Positions 7,428 to 17,187 of a DNA stretch of 64,000 nucleotides are shown one piece after another; position 1 is the first letter of the stretch, and each line of letters opens with the position of its first letter. The notes beneath the pieces are model-generated. The model was not told the origin of the DNA, ran no database searches, and worked only from the letters and a program-made list of their open reading frames with translations. The position numbers and the translations under genes were made by a program. Where the stretch lies: positions 17,226 to 81,225 of the forward strand of contig JBBALI010000013.1 in assembly GCA_040403095.1 (NCBI GenBank). Direction: 5' to 3'. The stretch comes from JAQVCM01 sp040403095. GTDB lineage: Bacteria; Bacteroidota; Bacteroidia; Flavobacteriales_D; Crocinitomicaceae.

Positions 7428-9323
7428 TTATAGCGACTTATAATACCCATAAACCTCTGTCAAAAACGCAAAGCAATTTTGATGTTCTTTAAAACGCACA
7501 TTTTTCGGGAAATTGTCTTCTACAAAAACCGCTGATTGCATTTCATAGGTCATGTTTCCTTTGGGCGTAATCCAACCATAACCTCTTGTGATGGTGTGCA
7601 AGGCAAACTCTGGAACATTTGGATTCATCAAATCTTTGCTCCATGGATATTGGTCAGAATTTCCACCCATTTGATACAATAATGTTGCCGCGATATCTGC
7701 TTGAGAACCCAAAACATTCATTTTCTTTCCACGGTATTCTTCTTTGATGGCATTTCCCCAGAAAAGCAATGGAATGTGGTTATAAATCGAACTCGATGGA
7801 TTGGTCACTGTGGGAGTTGGATGTCCATGGTCAGCTACAAAAACGAAAAGTGTATTGTCGAACCAAGGCTGTTTTCTGCAATTTTTAATGAATTTTCCCA
7901 TCGCTTCATCGGAATAAACCAATGCATTCATGAAATCAGATTCAACACCTGAGAAAACTTGTCCACGCTTGGCTTTTGGCTGATCGTAAGGCGAATGTGT
8001 ACTTCCCGTAAAGGCGCAATGCATGAACGGTTGTTTGGATTTATTCATCGCATCGACCAAAAATTTGTATAAATCTTCGTCGTAAAAATTCAACTTTCCG
8101 CGGGGCAAATCTGATGGAAAATCACTTTCATCTTTCACGACATCAAATCCGTGATCCATGAAATAACCGCCAATGTTTCCATATTTTAAATCGCCGCTAA
8201 ACATGTAATTGGTATTGTAGCCCCAAGCTTCCAAATCTTGATTCAACGATCTCAATTTTCGATGTTTTTCTGGTTGCATGGTGATTGAAACTTCTGGAAT
8301 TCCAGGAAAACCACTGAAAATGCTCGAATTGCCAATTTCAGACGTTCCGCTAGTGGCAAAAATGTTGGTAAACAAAATTCCCTCGTTGGCGATTTTATCA
8401 AAATTTGGTGTTGAATTCACTCCGTGGCTGACTTCGTCGGTGCTGGTTTTGCTCAAACAGCTAATTGCTTCGCCAGACCAACCTTCCAAAACGATGAAAA
8501 CCACATTGGGACGATTTGTTTTCAAAAAATAATTGTCGTGCTTTTTAGGGTAACCCATCAAATCATCCGTGATTTTCTTTGCCAATTTCGGATTGATTTT
8601 CGGCATGTATTCATCGATTTCACTGCGGTTGTACAACAAATAACTTTTTCCGAAAAAGTACAATGAATTGATCGACAAATCATTCGACACAGGATTATTG
8701 GAATAAGTTGCTGCATTGATATTCATTGGAATAGGCTGTAAACCACCACGAAGAAGCAAAAAGGAGCTTGAACCCAAAACACTAAAAGCTAAGATAGCAA
8801 CTGGAAGTGCTATAAACCATTTCTTGAATGAAATTTGATTTTGAAATTTGAATAAAAATCGCATTAATTTCCAAGCAAAAACCAATTCCAAGAAAAGGAA
8901 AACGAAATACCAAATCGTCATGCTGTAATCAGCCGTTCTGAAAACCTCATCAGGATTGCCTAAATGCATGAAAACACGGGAGGTCAATTTGTGGTTCCAT
9001 TCGCCATAAGCGTTTACTTCACCACTGTGAATGAGCGCAACAAAAAGTGCTTCGAAAAATAAAATCCCATAGAATAAACGTGTAATCCATTTTGAATCAG
9101 AAATCAATCTCAAAGTCAAAAGAAGTGCAGGTAAAACAACCAACGCTCCAGCAGTACCTAAATCTAATTTCAAAGAGTAAAAAAAAGCGCCCAACCATTC
9201 ACCGAAGGAAACGCCCTCAAACTTATTCCAATTGTGGATCGAAAAAACAATTCGCTGAAAATCAAATACTAAAACCCAAAAAAGAAATAATTTGAAATAT
9301 TGGATGAAAAGCTTTTTAACCAT
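7428..9323 (-). CDS. LTA synthase family protein (membrane-anchored alkaline-phosphatase/sulfatase fold)
   Basis: This 631-residue protein has about five N-terminal membrane segments (residues 1-190) and then a periplasmic sulfatase/LtaS-type domain. Metal-site motifs are visible: NVVFIVLEGWSGE (Glu), a GTSE motif with the presumed nucleophile Thr327, and VADHGHPTP near residue 510. LtaS enzymes move glycerol phosphate from phosphatidylglycerol onto a lipid-linked acceptor. Relatives move phosphoglycerol or phosphoethanolamine onto glycans or lipid A. A Gram-negative cell has no lipoteichoic acid, so the acceptor here is probably an envelope glycan or lipid, which is inference. Start is the ATG at 9323. 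It is divergent from the amidohydrolase gene, with 101 bases between them. Confidence 0.85.
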   Translation of the reverse strand: MVKKLFIQYFKLFLFWVLVFDFQRIVFSIHNWNKFEGVSFGEWLGAFFYSLKLDLGTAGALVVLPALLLTLRLISDSKWITRLFYGILFFEALFVALIHSGEVNAYGEWNHKLTSRVFMHLGNPDEVFRTADYSMTIWYFVFLFLELVFAWKLMRFLFKFQNQISFKKWFIALPVAILAFSVLGSSSFLLLRGGLQPIPMNINAATYSNNPVSNDLSINSLYFFGKSYLLYNRSEIDEYMPKINPKLAKKITDDLMGYPKKHDNYFLKTNRPNVVFIVLEGWSGEAISCLSKTSTDEVSHGVNSTPNFDKIANEGILFTNIFATSGTSEIGNSSIFSGFPGIPEVSITMQPEKHRKLRSLNQDLEAWGYNTNYMFSGDLKYGNIGGYFMDHGFDVVKDESDFPSDLPRGKLNFYDEDLYKFLVDAMNKSKQPFMHCAFTGSTHSPYDQPKAKRGQVFSGVESDFMNALVYSDEAMGKFIKNCRKQPWFDNTLFVFVADHGHPTPTVTNPSSSIYNHIPLLFWGNAIKEEYRGKKMNVLGSQADIAATLLYQMGGNSDQYPWSKDLMNPNVPEFALHTITRGYGWITPKGNMTYEMQSAVFVEDNFPKNVRFKEHQNCFAFLTEVYGYYKSL

Positions 9324-9424
9324 GGAGACAATTTGTTAAGGTAAAATTAAGAAATAAAATTGTCCACAAGTGCATTCCAATTTAGTATTAATCTGTAAAT
9401 TGGTTTTTTGATTCAAGAAAACGG

Positions 9425-10825
9425 ATGGACAGACGAAAATTTTTGGGTATCACAGGAACTGTTTCAGCAGGAATGCTCTTCGGCGGAATGCGATTTATGC
9501 AATCAAATAAGGTCAAAACGGTTTTACGAGGTGGCAAGTGTTTTTATCAAAATCAGTGGCAAATCTTAGATGTTGGTATAGACGATGAAGGTAAATTGAT
9601 TTTTGCACCAGTAAATTCATTAGAAGGAAATTCGGTTTTGGATATCAGTGGAAAAATTGTTTCTTCTGGTTTCATCGATATTTTGGCTGACAATGGTACA
9701 AGTCCAGGTTCAACTTATAAAATTTTCGAAAAATACAAAGTATCTGACGGCGTAACTACTGCACTTCAAATGCACGGTGGAAGTCCAGATTGTGCTGCTT
9801 ATTACAAAAGATTTGGTGCTTTACCACATTACATCAATTTTGGTGTTTCCACTTTTGTAATGCAGATTCGTTACAATTTAAATGGGATTGCTGAACGCAA
9901 AAAACAAGTAGAAAAATGCTTGAAAGAAGGTGCTTTAGGTGTTTCACACAGCATTGAATATCAACCAACTCCTTTTGAAGAAACAGTTGAATATGCGAAA
10001 CTTGCCAAAAAATACAACCGCCCATTTTTTATGCATTTGCGACATTCTTCAGAAGCGAAAGAACTTGAAGGCGTTGACGAAGCAATCAAAATTGCGAGAG
10101 AAAGCGGCGCCAATGTGCACATTGACCATTTGCATTCAACAGGCGGAACTTACAAAATGGCTGAAGCGTTGGACAAAATAAAATCCGCTAGAAAGGAAGG
10201 ACTGAATATCACTTGTTGCGTTTATCCATATTCATTTTGGGCGACGTATTTACATTCGATGCGCTTTGCTGAAGGTTGGCAAAAAAGATACAACATTACT
10301 TACAGTGATTTGCAAGTAGTAGGAACTGGCGAAAAATTGACAGCCTCCACATTTTCAAAATATCGAAAAGTAAAAAAATTGGTCGCTGTTCCCGAAGGTA
10401 CTATGGCATTTTCTGAAACCATTGATTTGGCGTTGAAAGAAGATTTTTGCATGATTGGATCTGATGGTGGCATTGAATTTGAAAAAAATGCGAATTCTCA
10501 CCCTCGAGGCGCTGGATGCTTTGCTACGGCAATCAATCATTGTCTTTCAATCGGAATTCCGCTGGAAAAAGCCTTGGATAAAATGACTACTTTACCTCGA
10601 AATTTGATTTCTCCGGCTTTGCAAAATCGAGGCATTTTGGAAAATGGTGCAATTGCTGATTTAACAATTTTCGATGAAAAAACCATCAATGGAAAAGCAA
10701 CTGTTAACAATCCAAATCAATTTTCAGATGGAATTGAGCATGTTTTTGTAAATGGAAAATTGACTTTTTCAAAAGGACAATTGATTGGCACTTTTGGAGC
10801 GCCAATCAAATATCAAAATATTTAA
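9425..10825 (+). CDS. Secreted amidohydrolase, N-acyl-D-amino-acid deacylase-like, with altered metal site
   Basis: The 466-residue protein begins with a Tat-like signal (DRRKFLGITGTVSAGMLFGG). The composite amidohydrolase fold is seen in the N-terminal beta region, the SSGFID strand, and a C-terminal ADLTIFDEKTI...HVFVNGKL segment. D-aminoacylase-type motifs are present: GALGVSHSIEYQPTP, the metal His in FFMHLRHSS, His residues in VHIDHLHSTGG, and the catalytic Asp in MIGSDGG. The usual HxH after strand 1 (GFIDxHxH) is missing and reads GFIDILADN. A mononuclear site could remain, or the protein could be inactive. It probably acts in the periplasm on N-acylated D-amino acids or a related amide. 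Its stop overlaps the stop of the convergent 1344-residue gene by four bases. Confidence 0.8.
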   Translation: MDRRKFLGITGTVSAGMLFGGMRFMQSNKVKTVLRGGKCFYQNQWQILDVGIDDEGKLIFAPVNSLEGNSVLDISGKIVSSGFIDILADNGTSPGSTYKIFEKYKVSDGVTTALQMHGGSPDCAAYYKRFGALPHYINFGVSTFVMQIRYNLNGIAERKKQVEKCLKEGALGVSHSIEYQPTPFEETVEYAKLAKKYNRPFFMHLRHSSEAKELEGVDEAIKIARESGANVHIDHLHSTGGTYKMAEALDKIKSARKEGLNITCCVYPYSFWATYLHSMRFAEGWQKRYNITYSDLQVVGTGEKLTASTFSKYRKVKKLVAVPEGTMAFSETIDLALKEDFCMIGSDGGIEFEKNANSHPRGAGCFATAINHCLSIGIPLEKALDKMTTLPRNLISPALQNRGILENGAIADLTIFDEKTINGKATVNNPNQFSDGIEHVFVNGKLTFSKGQLIGTFGAPIKYQNI

Positions 10826-13800
10826 ATATTTTCCAAATCGGAAGTTCGCATGGCGATAAATGCTTTCACGATTACATCCCCAACATCTGGAACATTCACA
10901 TGAATTAAATAAACACCACTTGCAATTGGAATTCCAACGTCATTTTTCAAATTCCAATCTTCGTAAGTATTTGTATTCGCTTTCTTGATCGTTTTTACCA
11001 ATTTTCCGGTAACATTGTAAATCTTGATGGTACAAATCTCGGGTAAATTGGTGATTTTCACCCTTGCATCCAACCTGCTTTTTTCATACTGTGAATAGGC
11101 ATAATATGGATTTGGTACGACATTTATCAATTTCAATGATTCTGCCAATTGATCTTGACTTCCTGTCACCGTTCGGATACCATCCATGTTCCACGAATAC
11201 ATTGGTTTTCCTCCATTGTCGCCGGTTGCAGTAAATTCATTATACTCTTTATTTACACGGATTCTAATTTTTACTTCGGTTGAAAGATGCTTTTGTCCCT
11301 CACTTAAAATTGGATTTCCTACCCAACTCAAACTTGTGTACACAGATTTTAATGATGCAGCTGTATTTTCAAAAAACTTATCGTACACCCAATTTGAACC
11401 ATCATAAAATGGACAACCTTCTCCATTGATATTGTAACCAAAAACATAAATTGGATGCTGTCCAGCCATAATTGGTCGTCCATTGTTGTCCACGACTCTA
11501 TCTGAAGGATTCCAAATCATGTCGTTTCCATTGTCGCTACCCAAAAACGAATTTTCTCCAAAAGCCATGTGCAAACGCATTCCAGTTTCTAAATCAATCG
11601 CATAACCAGGAAACCATCCCATTCCATAACCAGCAATAGGATTTCCATTGATATCCACGCTTTGACTCTTTCTCAAAGTTCCAGGTTTCGCCTGACCAAC
11701 ATTCAACACCTCGTTTCTTCCCAATTCAATCACAGCACATTTCGTCCATTTTGATTTATCAGAAGTAATTACGATGTTGACGCTTGGAAGTCTTGAAATA
11801 CTACTTCTTGCTCTGATGGTGCTGATTGCCCCTGTCGTTAAAAGTCCTGTTCCAGTTGGATAGCAAAGTGGACTAAATTCATTGCGATATCCTGTTAAGT
11901 TATGTGGCGCAAATCCACCTGACAAAATTTTCTCATAATTTTGATTTGGATCTTTCCCCAATTCATCTTTGTAAAATTTGGGGCTAAAATATGCTGGCGA
12001 TTGTGTCACTGTATCGGCGCCAATCGGATTATAAACTCCTGATAAAATCCAATTTGTTGGAAAATAGTTGTCGTTGTCGTTGATAAAAGAAAGCCATCGT
12101 TTGGATGAATCTTTGAATTCAATGGTCGATTCAATTGGCAAAGTATAGCGGTCATATTCCAATGACTGTGCTACATCTGAACCTGTTGGATCTGAAGCTT
12201 TGAAGTATTTGCTCTGAATAATTTCGACTGAAATCCCCCATTTAGCTATAATTTGCTCATTTTGATTCTTGATTGTTCTTTCAGACACAACTGAATCTAA
12301 CAAATTTACCTTATTCGCAGAATCATATCGATAAATTACCCAAGAAGCAGTATCCGTTCCATAGTAATTGATGTGCTGCTCAGCTCCCACGTTTTGGTAA
12401 TTTCTGAATTTACACTCAAAATATCCTCCAACCACATTCAGCGGATCAACTACTTTCACATTTAATGGACCTGAACCATAATCGTATGTCGGTGAAGCAA
12501 CAAAACCGTTGATTAAAATTTGATTTAAAGTGCTTTCGGTAAATTCTAGTGAATTATTGCCATTTCCAGTTCCATCTAATCTTGTAATTTGCGGAGTAGA
12601 ACCATAAAACAAACTTTGAATGGTTCCTCCTGCTTCTGGAATCGGATTGTGTGGAATCGCCTCAATTGTTTTAATCTCTCCGATTGTTGCTTTTCTACTA
12701 GCCAAAAATGGCTTTTTCTGTCCATCTAGCTGTTGAGGATCCGTTGGATCATAATTTTTATAATTATTATAGGCGTATGAAACAGCCAAATAATAATAGC
12801 GTTTGAAATTAACTAAAGTTCTATTTCCCTGCGCAAACAAATCTTCGTTTACACTGAAACTGTGTTTGATACCCGTATTTGCTCCTTGCACTTTTTTAAC
12901 TGGTATTGGTGTTTCTAACTCTTCATCATAGTCAAAATTAATGAGCGTTGAAACATTGTCTTTTATATCACATTGAGCCACCAATCGAGCTTTCGATACA
13001 TCTTCAGTTTGAGAAGCGGAAACCGACGAACTGGTAACTTGATAAATCATGTAGCCTTGAAAATGATAAAATTTATCTGCGGTCGAATCTGCTGCCGAAA
13101 TGAAAGGATCGAATTCTTTGTAATCCTCTTTCGCGTTATTTGAATTTATTGGATTTGAAAGTGTTAAAATCAATTCGTTTTCCAATTCTTGAATTTTCAA
13201 ATCTGGTGCGTAAGGGCCATCCAGCACTTTGAAGCAGTTTTCGAATAATGCTTGCGCTTTGTCGTCCGCCCTTCTCAACACTTCTACTGAAGCGAAAGGT
13301 CCGCCACTGTTTGCGCGCGCCCACACTACTCCAACTGTGATATTATTTACAGCGCCAGGTTTCAAAACGAACGGTCCTGCTGACTGCACAAATCTTCTAT
13401 CGTAAGGTTGATTTCCAGCGGTTTCTTCTGTCCACGGAACTTGAGGATTTCCACCTGTACCCCATCCCAAAGGATCTGTATCACCAGGAAACATGAAATC
13501 GCAAGGAACATTTGGATCGGCTTCAGCATCAGCAATATATCCACTTCCACCATAATAAAAAGGCGTACCATCTTTCCAAAATCCACGCAAATAATTGTAA
13601 AAATCTGAACCTGTTATTGGATCAGTTTGATTCGGGTTTCCACCTCCTCCAGAATTCACATAATACAAAAATCGTCTCATTCCAAAACGTTCATTGTCAA
13701 CAATTCCGTCACCGTAACCAATTCCGTTTAACGCTTCATTCAACCCAATTCCAAAAGCGTTATCGATATTGTCATTGTCTTGGTATGGTCCTTCGAAGAA

Positions 13801-14856
13801 ATCTACCCCAACAGATGGAGGATTTACTCCATATCCTTTGAATCCGCTATTGTCTCCGTCATAAGAATCACCATTGTAAACATACGCCAAACCACGATTT
13901 ACATCACAACCCACATAGTCATCAAAAGGATCTCCCAATGCAGCATCGGCGAAAAAACCAAAATAGGTGTTGTATAAAGTTTGTGTTCCGCGATTGATCA
14001 ACTCATAGTTGTAAAAAGTCATGTTGTTGATTTCGTCGTTGGTTGCAAAAGCAAAAGCTTGCGCACGAATTTCCATGCCAATTGGATCAGCGCCCGTTTC
14101 AGTGTGGATGTTCCCTTTGTCATTCATGATCCACCAAAAGTTTTCATCGCCGTAAAGACTTACTTTTCTATCAACACTACAAACTTTGTCTTTTTTAATA
14201 TCATACCAAGGGAAATCGCCATTTTCCCAGCGATAATCACCATCATTGTCTCGGTCATAAAAGGGCGCTAAATAATAATCTTGACCTAACGATACATCAC
14301 CGTGCGCAGGCCATTCTTTGATGATTTTGGGGACAGAATAATTTGGAAAATTCTCTGACTGCGTATTGGTCCCATTTTCTAAATCATACAATCCAGATTC
14401 ATACCAAGCATCAAATTCTCTAACCATGTCTTGGGTGGTCGTAAAATGCCTATCGTACTTTTGACAAGTCGCAAAGTCCGTAATTGCTGCGCCCTGCGAA
14501 ATTGGTCCTGTCCAATAATCTTGACCATTTCGATAACGGAGAGCCGCTAATTTTAATTGTCCATTGATGTCTGTACCACCCAACCACAGAGCAGCTGTAA
14601 AAAGCGCCATGATTCCTGAATTTTTAGGAACTTCATATTGAGAATAATTTTGTCCAGGAACTTGCCACAAATTTCCTGCAGTATGAACCATTGCTTTCAC
14701 ATTATTAGTCTGCAAAAAAGTCGTGGCTGTTGGCGGCGCACAATTTGCAGCGCGTGATTCAATAACTTTTGGTGCTTTTCCAAGATAGTATTGCGCCATC
14801 AAGGAAAATGGAAATAAAAACAAGATTATTTGAAGTAGCTTCATAAGTCTTAGCAT
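10822..14856 (-). CDS. Large secreted protein with T9SS type A sorting domain (1344 residues)
   Basis: A signal peptide (MKLLQIILFLFPFSLMAQ) begins at the second ATG (14844); the first ATG at 14856 adds four residues. The body has the pattern of large Bacteroidota surface proteins: many Gly/Asn/Asp-rich loops (DNDGDYRWENGDFPW, DDYVGCDVNRG) and aromatic beta strands. No enzyme motif is recognised. The last ~100 residues start with NVVPNPYYAYSQY and include CTIKIYNVTGKLVKTI and ASGVYLIHV, a type A sorting domain. The mature protein should be exported by the type IX system. A promoter-like TATTTTTG lies 29 bases upstream of the first ATG. Aspartate-rich loops may bind calcium, which is inference. 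Its function is unknown. Confidence 0.85.
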   Translation of the reverse strand: MLRLMKLLQIILFLFPFSLMAQYYLGKAPKVIESRAANCAPPTATTFLQTNNVKAMVHTAGNLWQVPGQNYSQYEVPKNSGIMALFTAALWLGGTDINGQLKLAALRYRNGQDYWTGPISQGAAITDFATCQKYDRHFTTTQDMVREFDAWYESGLYDLENGTNTQSENFPNYSVPKIIKEWPAHGDVSLGQDYYLAPFYDRDNDGDYRWENGDFPWYDIKKDKVCSVDRKVSLYGDENFWWIMNDKGNIHTETGADPIGMEIRAQAFAFATNDEINNMTFYNYELINRGTQTLYNTYFGFFADAALGDPFDDYVGCDVNRGLAYVYNGDSYDGDNSGFKGYGVNPPSVGVDFFEGPYQDNDNIDNAFGIGLNEALNGIGYGDGIVDNERFGMRRFLYYVNSGGGGNPNQTDPITGSDFYNYLRGFWKDGTPFYYGGSGYIADAEADPNVPCDFMFPGDTDPLGWGTGGNPQVPWTEETAGNQPYDRRFVQSAGPFVLKPGAVNNITVGVVWARANSGGPFASVEVLRRADDKAQALFENCFKVLDGPYAPDLKIQELENELILTLSNPINSNNAKEDYKEFDPFISAADSTADKFYHFQGYMIYQVTSSSVSASQTEDVSKARLVAQCDIKDNVSTLINFDYDEELETPIPVKKVQGANTGIKHSFSVNEDLFAQGNRTLVNFKRYYYLAVSYAYNNYKNYDPTDPQQLDGQKKPFLASRKATIGEIKTIEAIPHNPIPEAGGTIQSLFYGSTPQITRLDGTGNGNNSLEFTESTLNQILINGFVASPTYDYGSGPLNVKVVDPLNVVGGYFECKFRNYQNVGAEQHINYYGTDTASWVIYRYDSANKVNLLDSVVSERTIKNQNEQIIAKWGISVEIIQSKYFKASDPTGSDVAQSLEYDRYTLPIESTIEFKDSSKRWLSFINDNDNYFPTNWILSGVYNPIGADTVTQSPAYFSPKFYKDELGKDPNQNYEKILSGGFAPHNLTGYRNEFSPLCYPTGTGLLTTGAISTIRARSSISRLPSVNIVITSDKSKWTKCAVIELGRNEVLNVGQAKPGTLRKSQSVDINGNPIAGYGMGWFPGYAIDLETGMRLHMAFGENSFLGSDNGNDMIWNPSDRVVDNNGRPIMAGQHPIYVFGYNINGEGCPFYDGSNWVYDKFFENTAASLKSVYTSLSWVGNPILSEGQKHLSTEVKIRIRVNKEYNEFTATGDNGGKPMYSWNMDGIRTVTGSQDQLAESLKLINVVPNPYYAYSQYEKSRLDARVKITNLPEICTIKIYNVTGKLVKTIKKANTNTYEDWNLKNDVGIPIASGVYLIHVNVPDVGDVIVKAFIAMRTSDLENI

Positions 14857-14884
14857 CTTTGAGCGCTAAAGATAGTGATTTTCT

Positions 14885-14918
14885 CAAAAATATTCTAGCA
14901 AACTTACAGTGCTTCAAA
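14885..14918 (-). promoter_or_regulatory. Candidate promoter for the 1344-residue T9SS protein
   Basis: On the minus strand a TTTG (14915-14918) is followed after 22 bases by TATTTTTG (14885-14892), close to the Bacteroidota consensus with a slightly long spacer. The leader to the ATG at 14856 or 14844 would be about 25-35 bases. Confidence 0.4.
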
Positions 14919-14947
14919 TTAAAGCATTATAAAATGAAAAAGTTAAA

Positions 14948-17155
14948 TCAATCATCAAACATACGATATTGCCTTTCATCAATTTCCTCCAGCTTATCCC
15001 AAGTGGCTGATTGGTTGTAAAACTCAACAGTTCCATCAATGTAAATTATCCAATTAAAAGAACCAGCCTGATTGCTGTAATCGACTTTGAAACAACAATC
15101 ATTCAATTTGTAAATGGAAAATTGAACATTTCTATTCCACTTAATGAATGGTTGTACTTCTATTTCTTGTTCAACTGGAAGAACGACAAATCCATTTTGC
15201 ACATACCAATTAAAATTCGATTCAAAAAAGTAGTTGGTATAGAAGTGATCATCAAAAAAGGTAAACGTATAGAAGTTACCATCTAATTTCATTTTTGATG
15301 GATACTGCCAACCAAGTTTTTGAAATGAAAGAAATAAATCTTTCACATATTTATTGGTTGTATCGCAAATATCAGCGCCTTGAAAAAGATTTTTTTGAAG
15401 CTTGAAATCTATATTTTTTGAAAATTTTCTGTTTGTAGCAAAAGGAAAATCCAATCCACTTTTCCAGTTTTTTTTGAAATAATAAATTGCTTGTGCAATC
15501 GAGTCTATTTGCTGGCTTTTTAACTTTTGAATTGTCTTATTTCCGTATCGATTGAGATACGCGTAAGTAATTTGGCGATATTGTTCTTTGTTTTCCAAAC
15601 CATTCCAATCTAAATTTTCAATTTTTGCTTCTTTAAAATTTTTATCAATACAACCATTCTCATATTTCTGCTGAAAAAGTAGGTTTCCTTTGGAATCATA
15701 TTCACTGCAAATGCCATCACGCAATCCTTTTGAATAATTGTAGCGAATCAAAATATTCCCTAAACTGTCAAATGTTTGATAATCTCCATTTAAAAGGCCA
15801 TCCAAGCGCTGCAATAATTTTACTTTTATACCATTACTCGCATAGGTTTCTTCAAATCTCTCTTTATTCTTTGAAAATATAAATGACTCTAATTCTCCAT
15901 TTTCTTGAAATATCTTACCTGAATATTCATTGAAATCTTGCCCTGAGGTACTGGAAACGTCAGACATTAATATACCATTGTAGTTCCATTCTTTCGATGA
16001 CACAGTTGTACGTTTTCCAGCGGGATTAGTAGACTCGACAGTCATATTCAGCCTTGCCATCTTTCCGTTATTAAAGTATTCGACGTATGTCGTATCCTTT
16101 TTGGGCTGATTATATTTAATAGATTGCACTTTACCATCTTCAAACCATTTTTTATGGAAAGTCCCATAATCTCGTTGCGCCAGAATATCAAATTCTTCAA
16201 TCAAAACTCCTTTGGCATTCCAAACTTTTTGGAAACCGTTTCCTTTTTGATCCATGAAAACTTCCAAGGTTTTAACACCATTTTCAGACCATTCTAATTT
16301 ATTTGGTTTGAAAAGATGATCAGACAAAGTATCATATGTGTGCTGATACCTAAGCGCACCTGAAGGATAATAGCCTCTCCAAACATCTACCTTCATATTG
16401 CGTTTATAGTGCAATTCCTCGTATAATTTGCCATTGAAATCATAGACTAACAAATCTCCATCTTGATCATCGCCATTAAAGTAACCTTGTTTGAATATTT
16501 TTCCGTTTGCATGAAATTCTGTAAACTTTCCTTGCCTAATTTCACGGACAAAAAAGTTGGATTGGAAAACTGCTTTGTAATTCACTTTTTCTTTCAAATT
16601 GCCTGCATCGTCGTAACTCATATAATCACCAAATTGGGCGGTTAAATAAGTATAACCTTCCTCATCTACCGTATGTGGCGGGTAGTTTTTGTCGTTATAT
16701 TGATCTATTTCAATTCTACGAATAAATGCATGATGACTAGAAAAACGAATATTTCCATTTGCCCAATATTCTTGTCGAAATTCACATCTTCTGCCTGATT
16801 TATCTAAGTAATATTTAGAACTATACTCAATTTTACCATTCTCATAATAAACCACCAAAGTAGCAATGGTAGAATCTTTTATTTTATCAAGTCGATTAAA
16901 TCTTACTCGTGGTTTAAAATTTGCAAAATTCAATTGCTCTTCAAGTAATTTTCCTTTTTCAAAAACGCGACGCTCGTAAAGGTTTCCTTCGAATCTTGCT
17001 TCACAAACTCCTTCCAAAGGCGTTTGCATATTATCTTGGTAAAAAGTGCTGAAATAATAATTCCCACCCTTTTTATTGTGCGATTTGAAAGTGCAATTAT
17101 CTTGTGCCTCAATAGCAGAACTCCAAAAAAAGAAAAGAAAAATTAGGTATTTCAT
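14948..17155 (-). CDS. Secreted MORN/YwqK-repeat protein
   Basis: I place the start at the ATG at 17155, which gives a clean signal peptide (MKYLIFLFFFWSSAIEAQ); the frame is open to a TTG at 17191, but that adds a non-signal-like stretch. The ~735-residue product carries many copies of a ~20-residue beta-hairpin repeat of the type (Y/F)xxxGxL/Ixxxxxxxxgxxxgxxxx: YYENGKIEYSSKYY, EFHANGKIFKQGYF, YYPSGALRYQHTY, WFEDGKVQSIKY, YFNNGKMARLNM. This is the MORN-repeat variant found in proteins labelled 'YwqK family antitoxin'; no toxin partner is seen here. The last ~200 residues lack the repeat. It follows the M28 peptidase by 32 bases and is probably in the same operon. It is likely periplasmic or surface located; function unknown. 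Confidence 0.75.
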   Translation of the reverse strand: MKYLIFLFFFWSSAIEAQDNCTFKSHNKKGGNYYFSTFYQDNMQTPLEGVCEARFEGNLYERRVFEKGKLLEEQLNFANFKPRVRFNRLDKIKDSTIATLVVYYENGKIEYSSKYYLDKSGRRCEFRQEYWANGNIRFSSHHAFIRRIEIDQYNDKNYPPHTVDEEGYTYLTAQFGDYMSYDDAGNLKEKVNYKAVFQSNFFVREIRQGKFTEFHANGKIFKQGYFNGDDQDGDLLVYDFNGKLYEELHYKRNMKVDVWRGYYPSGALRYQHTYDTLSDHLFKPNKLEWSENGVKTLEVFMDQKGNGFQKVWNAKGVLIEEFDILAQRDYGTFHKKWFEDGKVQSIKYNQPKKDTTYVEYFNNGKMARLNMTVESTNPAGKRTTVSSKEWNYNGILMSDVSSTSGQDFNEYSGKIFQENGELESFIFSKNKERFEETYASNGIKVKLLQRLDGLLNGDYQTFDSLGNILIRYNYSKGLRDGICSEYDSKGNLLFQQKYENGCIDKNFKEAKIENLDWNGLENKEQYRQITYAYLNRYGNKTIQKLKSQQIDSIAQAIYYFKKNWKSGLDFPFATNRKFSKNIDFKLQKNLFQGADICDTTNKYVKDLFLSFQKLGWQYPSKMKLDGNFYTFTFFDDHFYTNYFFESNFNWYVQNGFVVLPVEQEIEVQPFIKWNRNVQFSIYKLNDCCFKVDYSNQAGSFNWIIYIDGTVEFYNQSATWDKLEEIDERQYRMFDD

Positions 17156-17187
17156 GCTTGTAAAATACAACCAATAGTTCAATTGGT

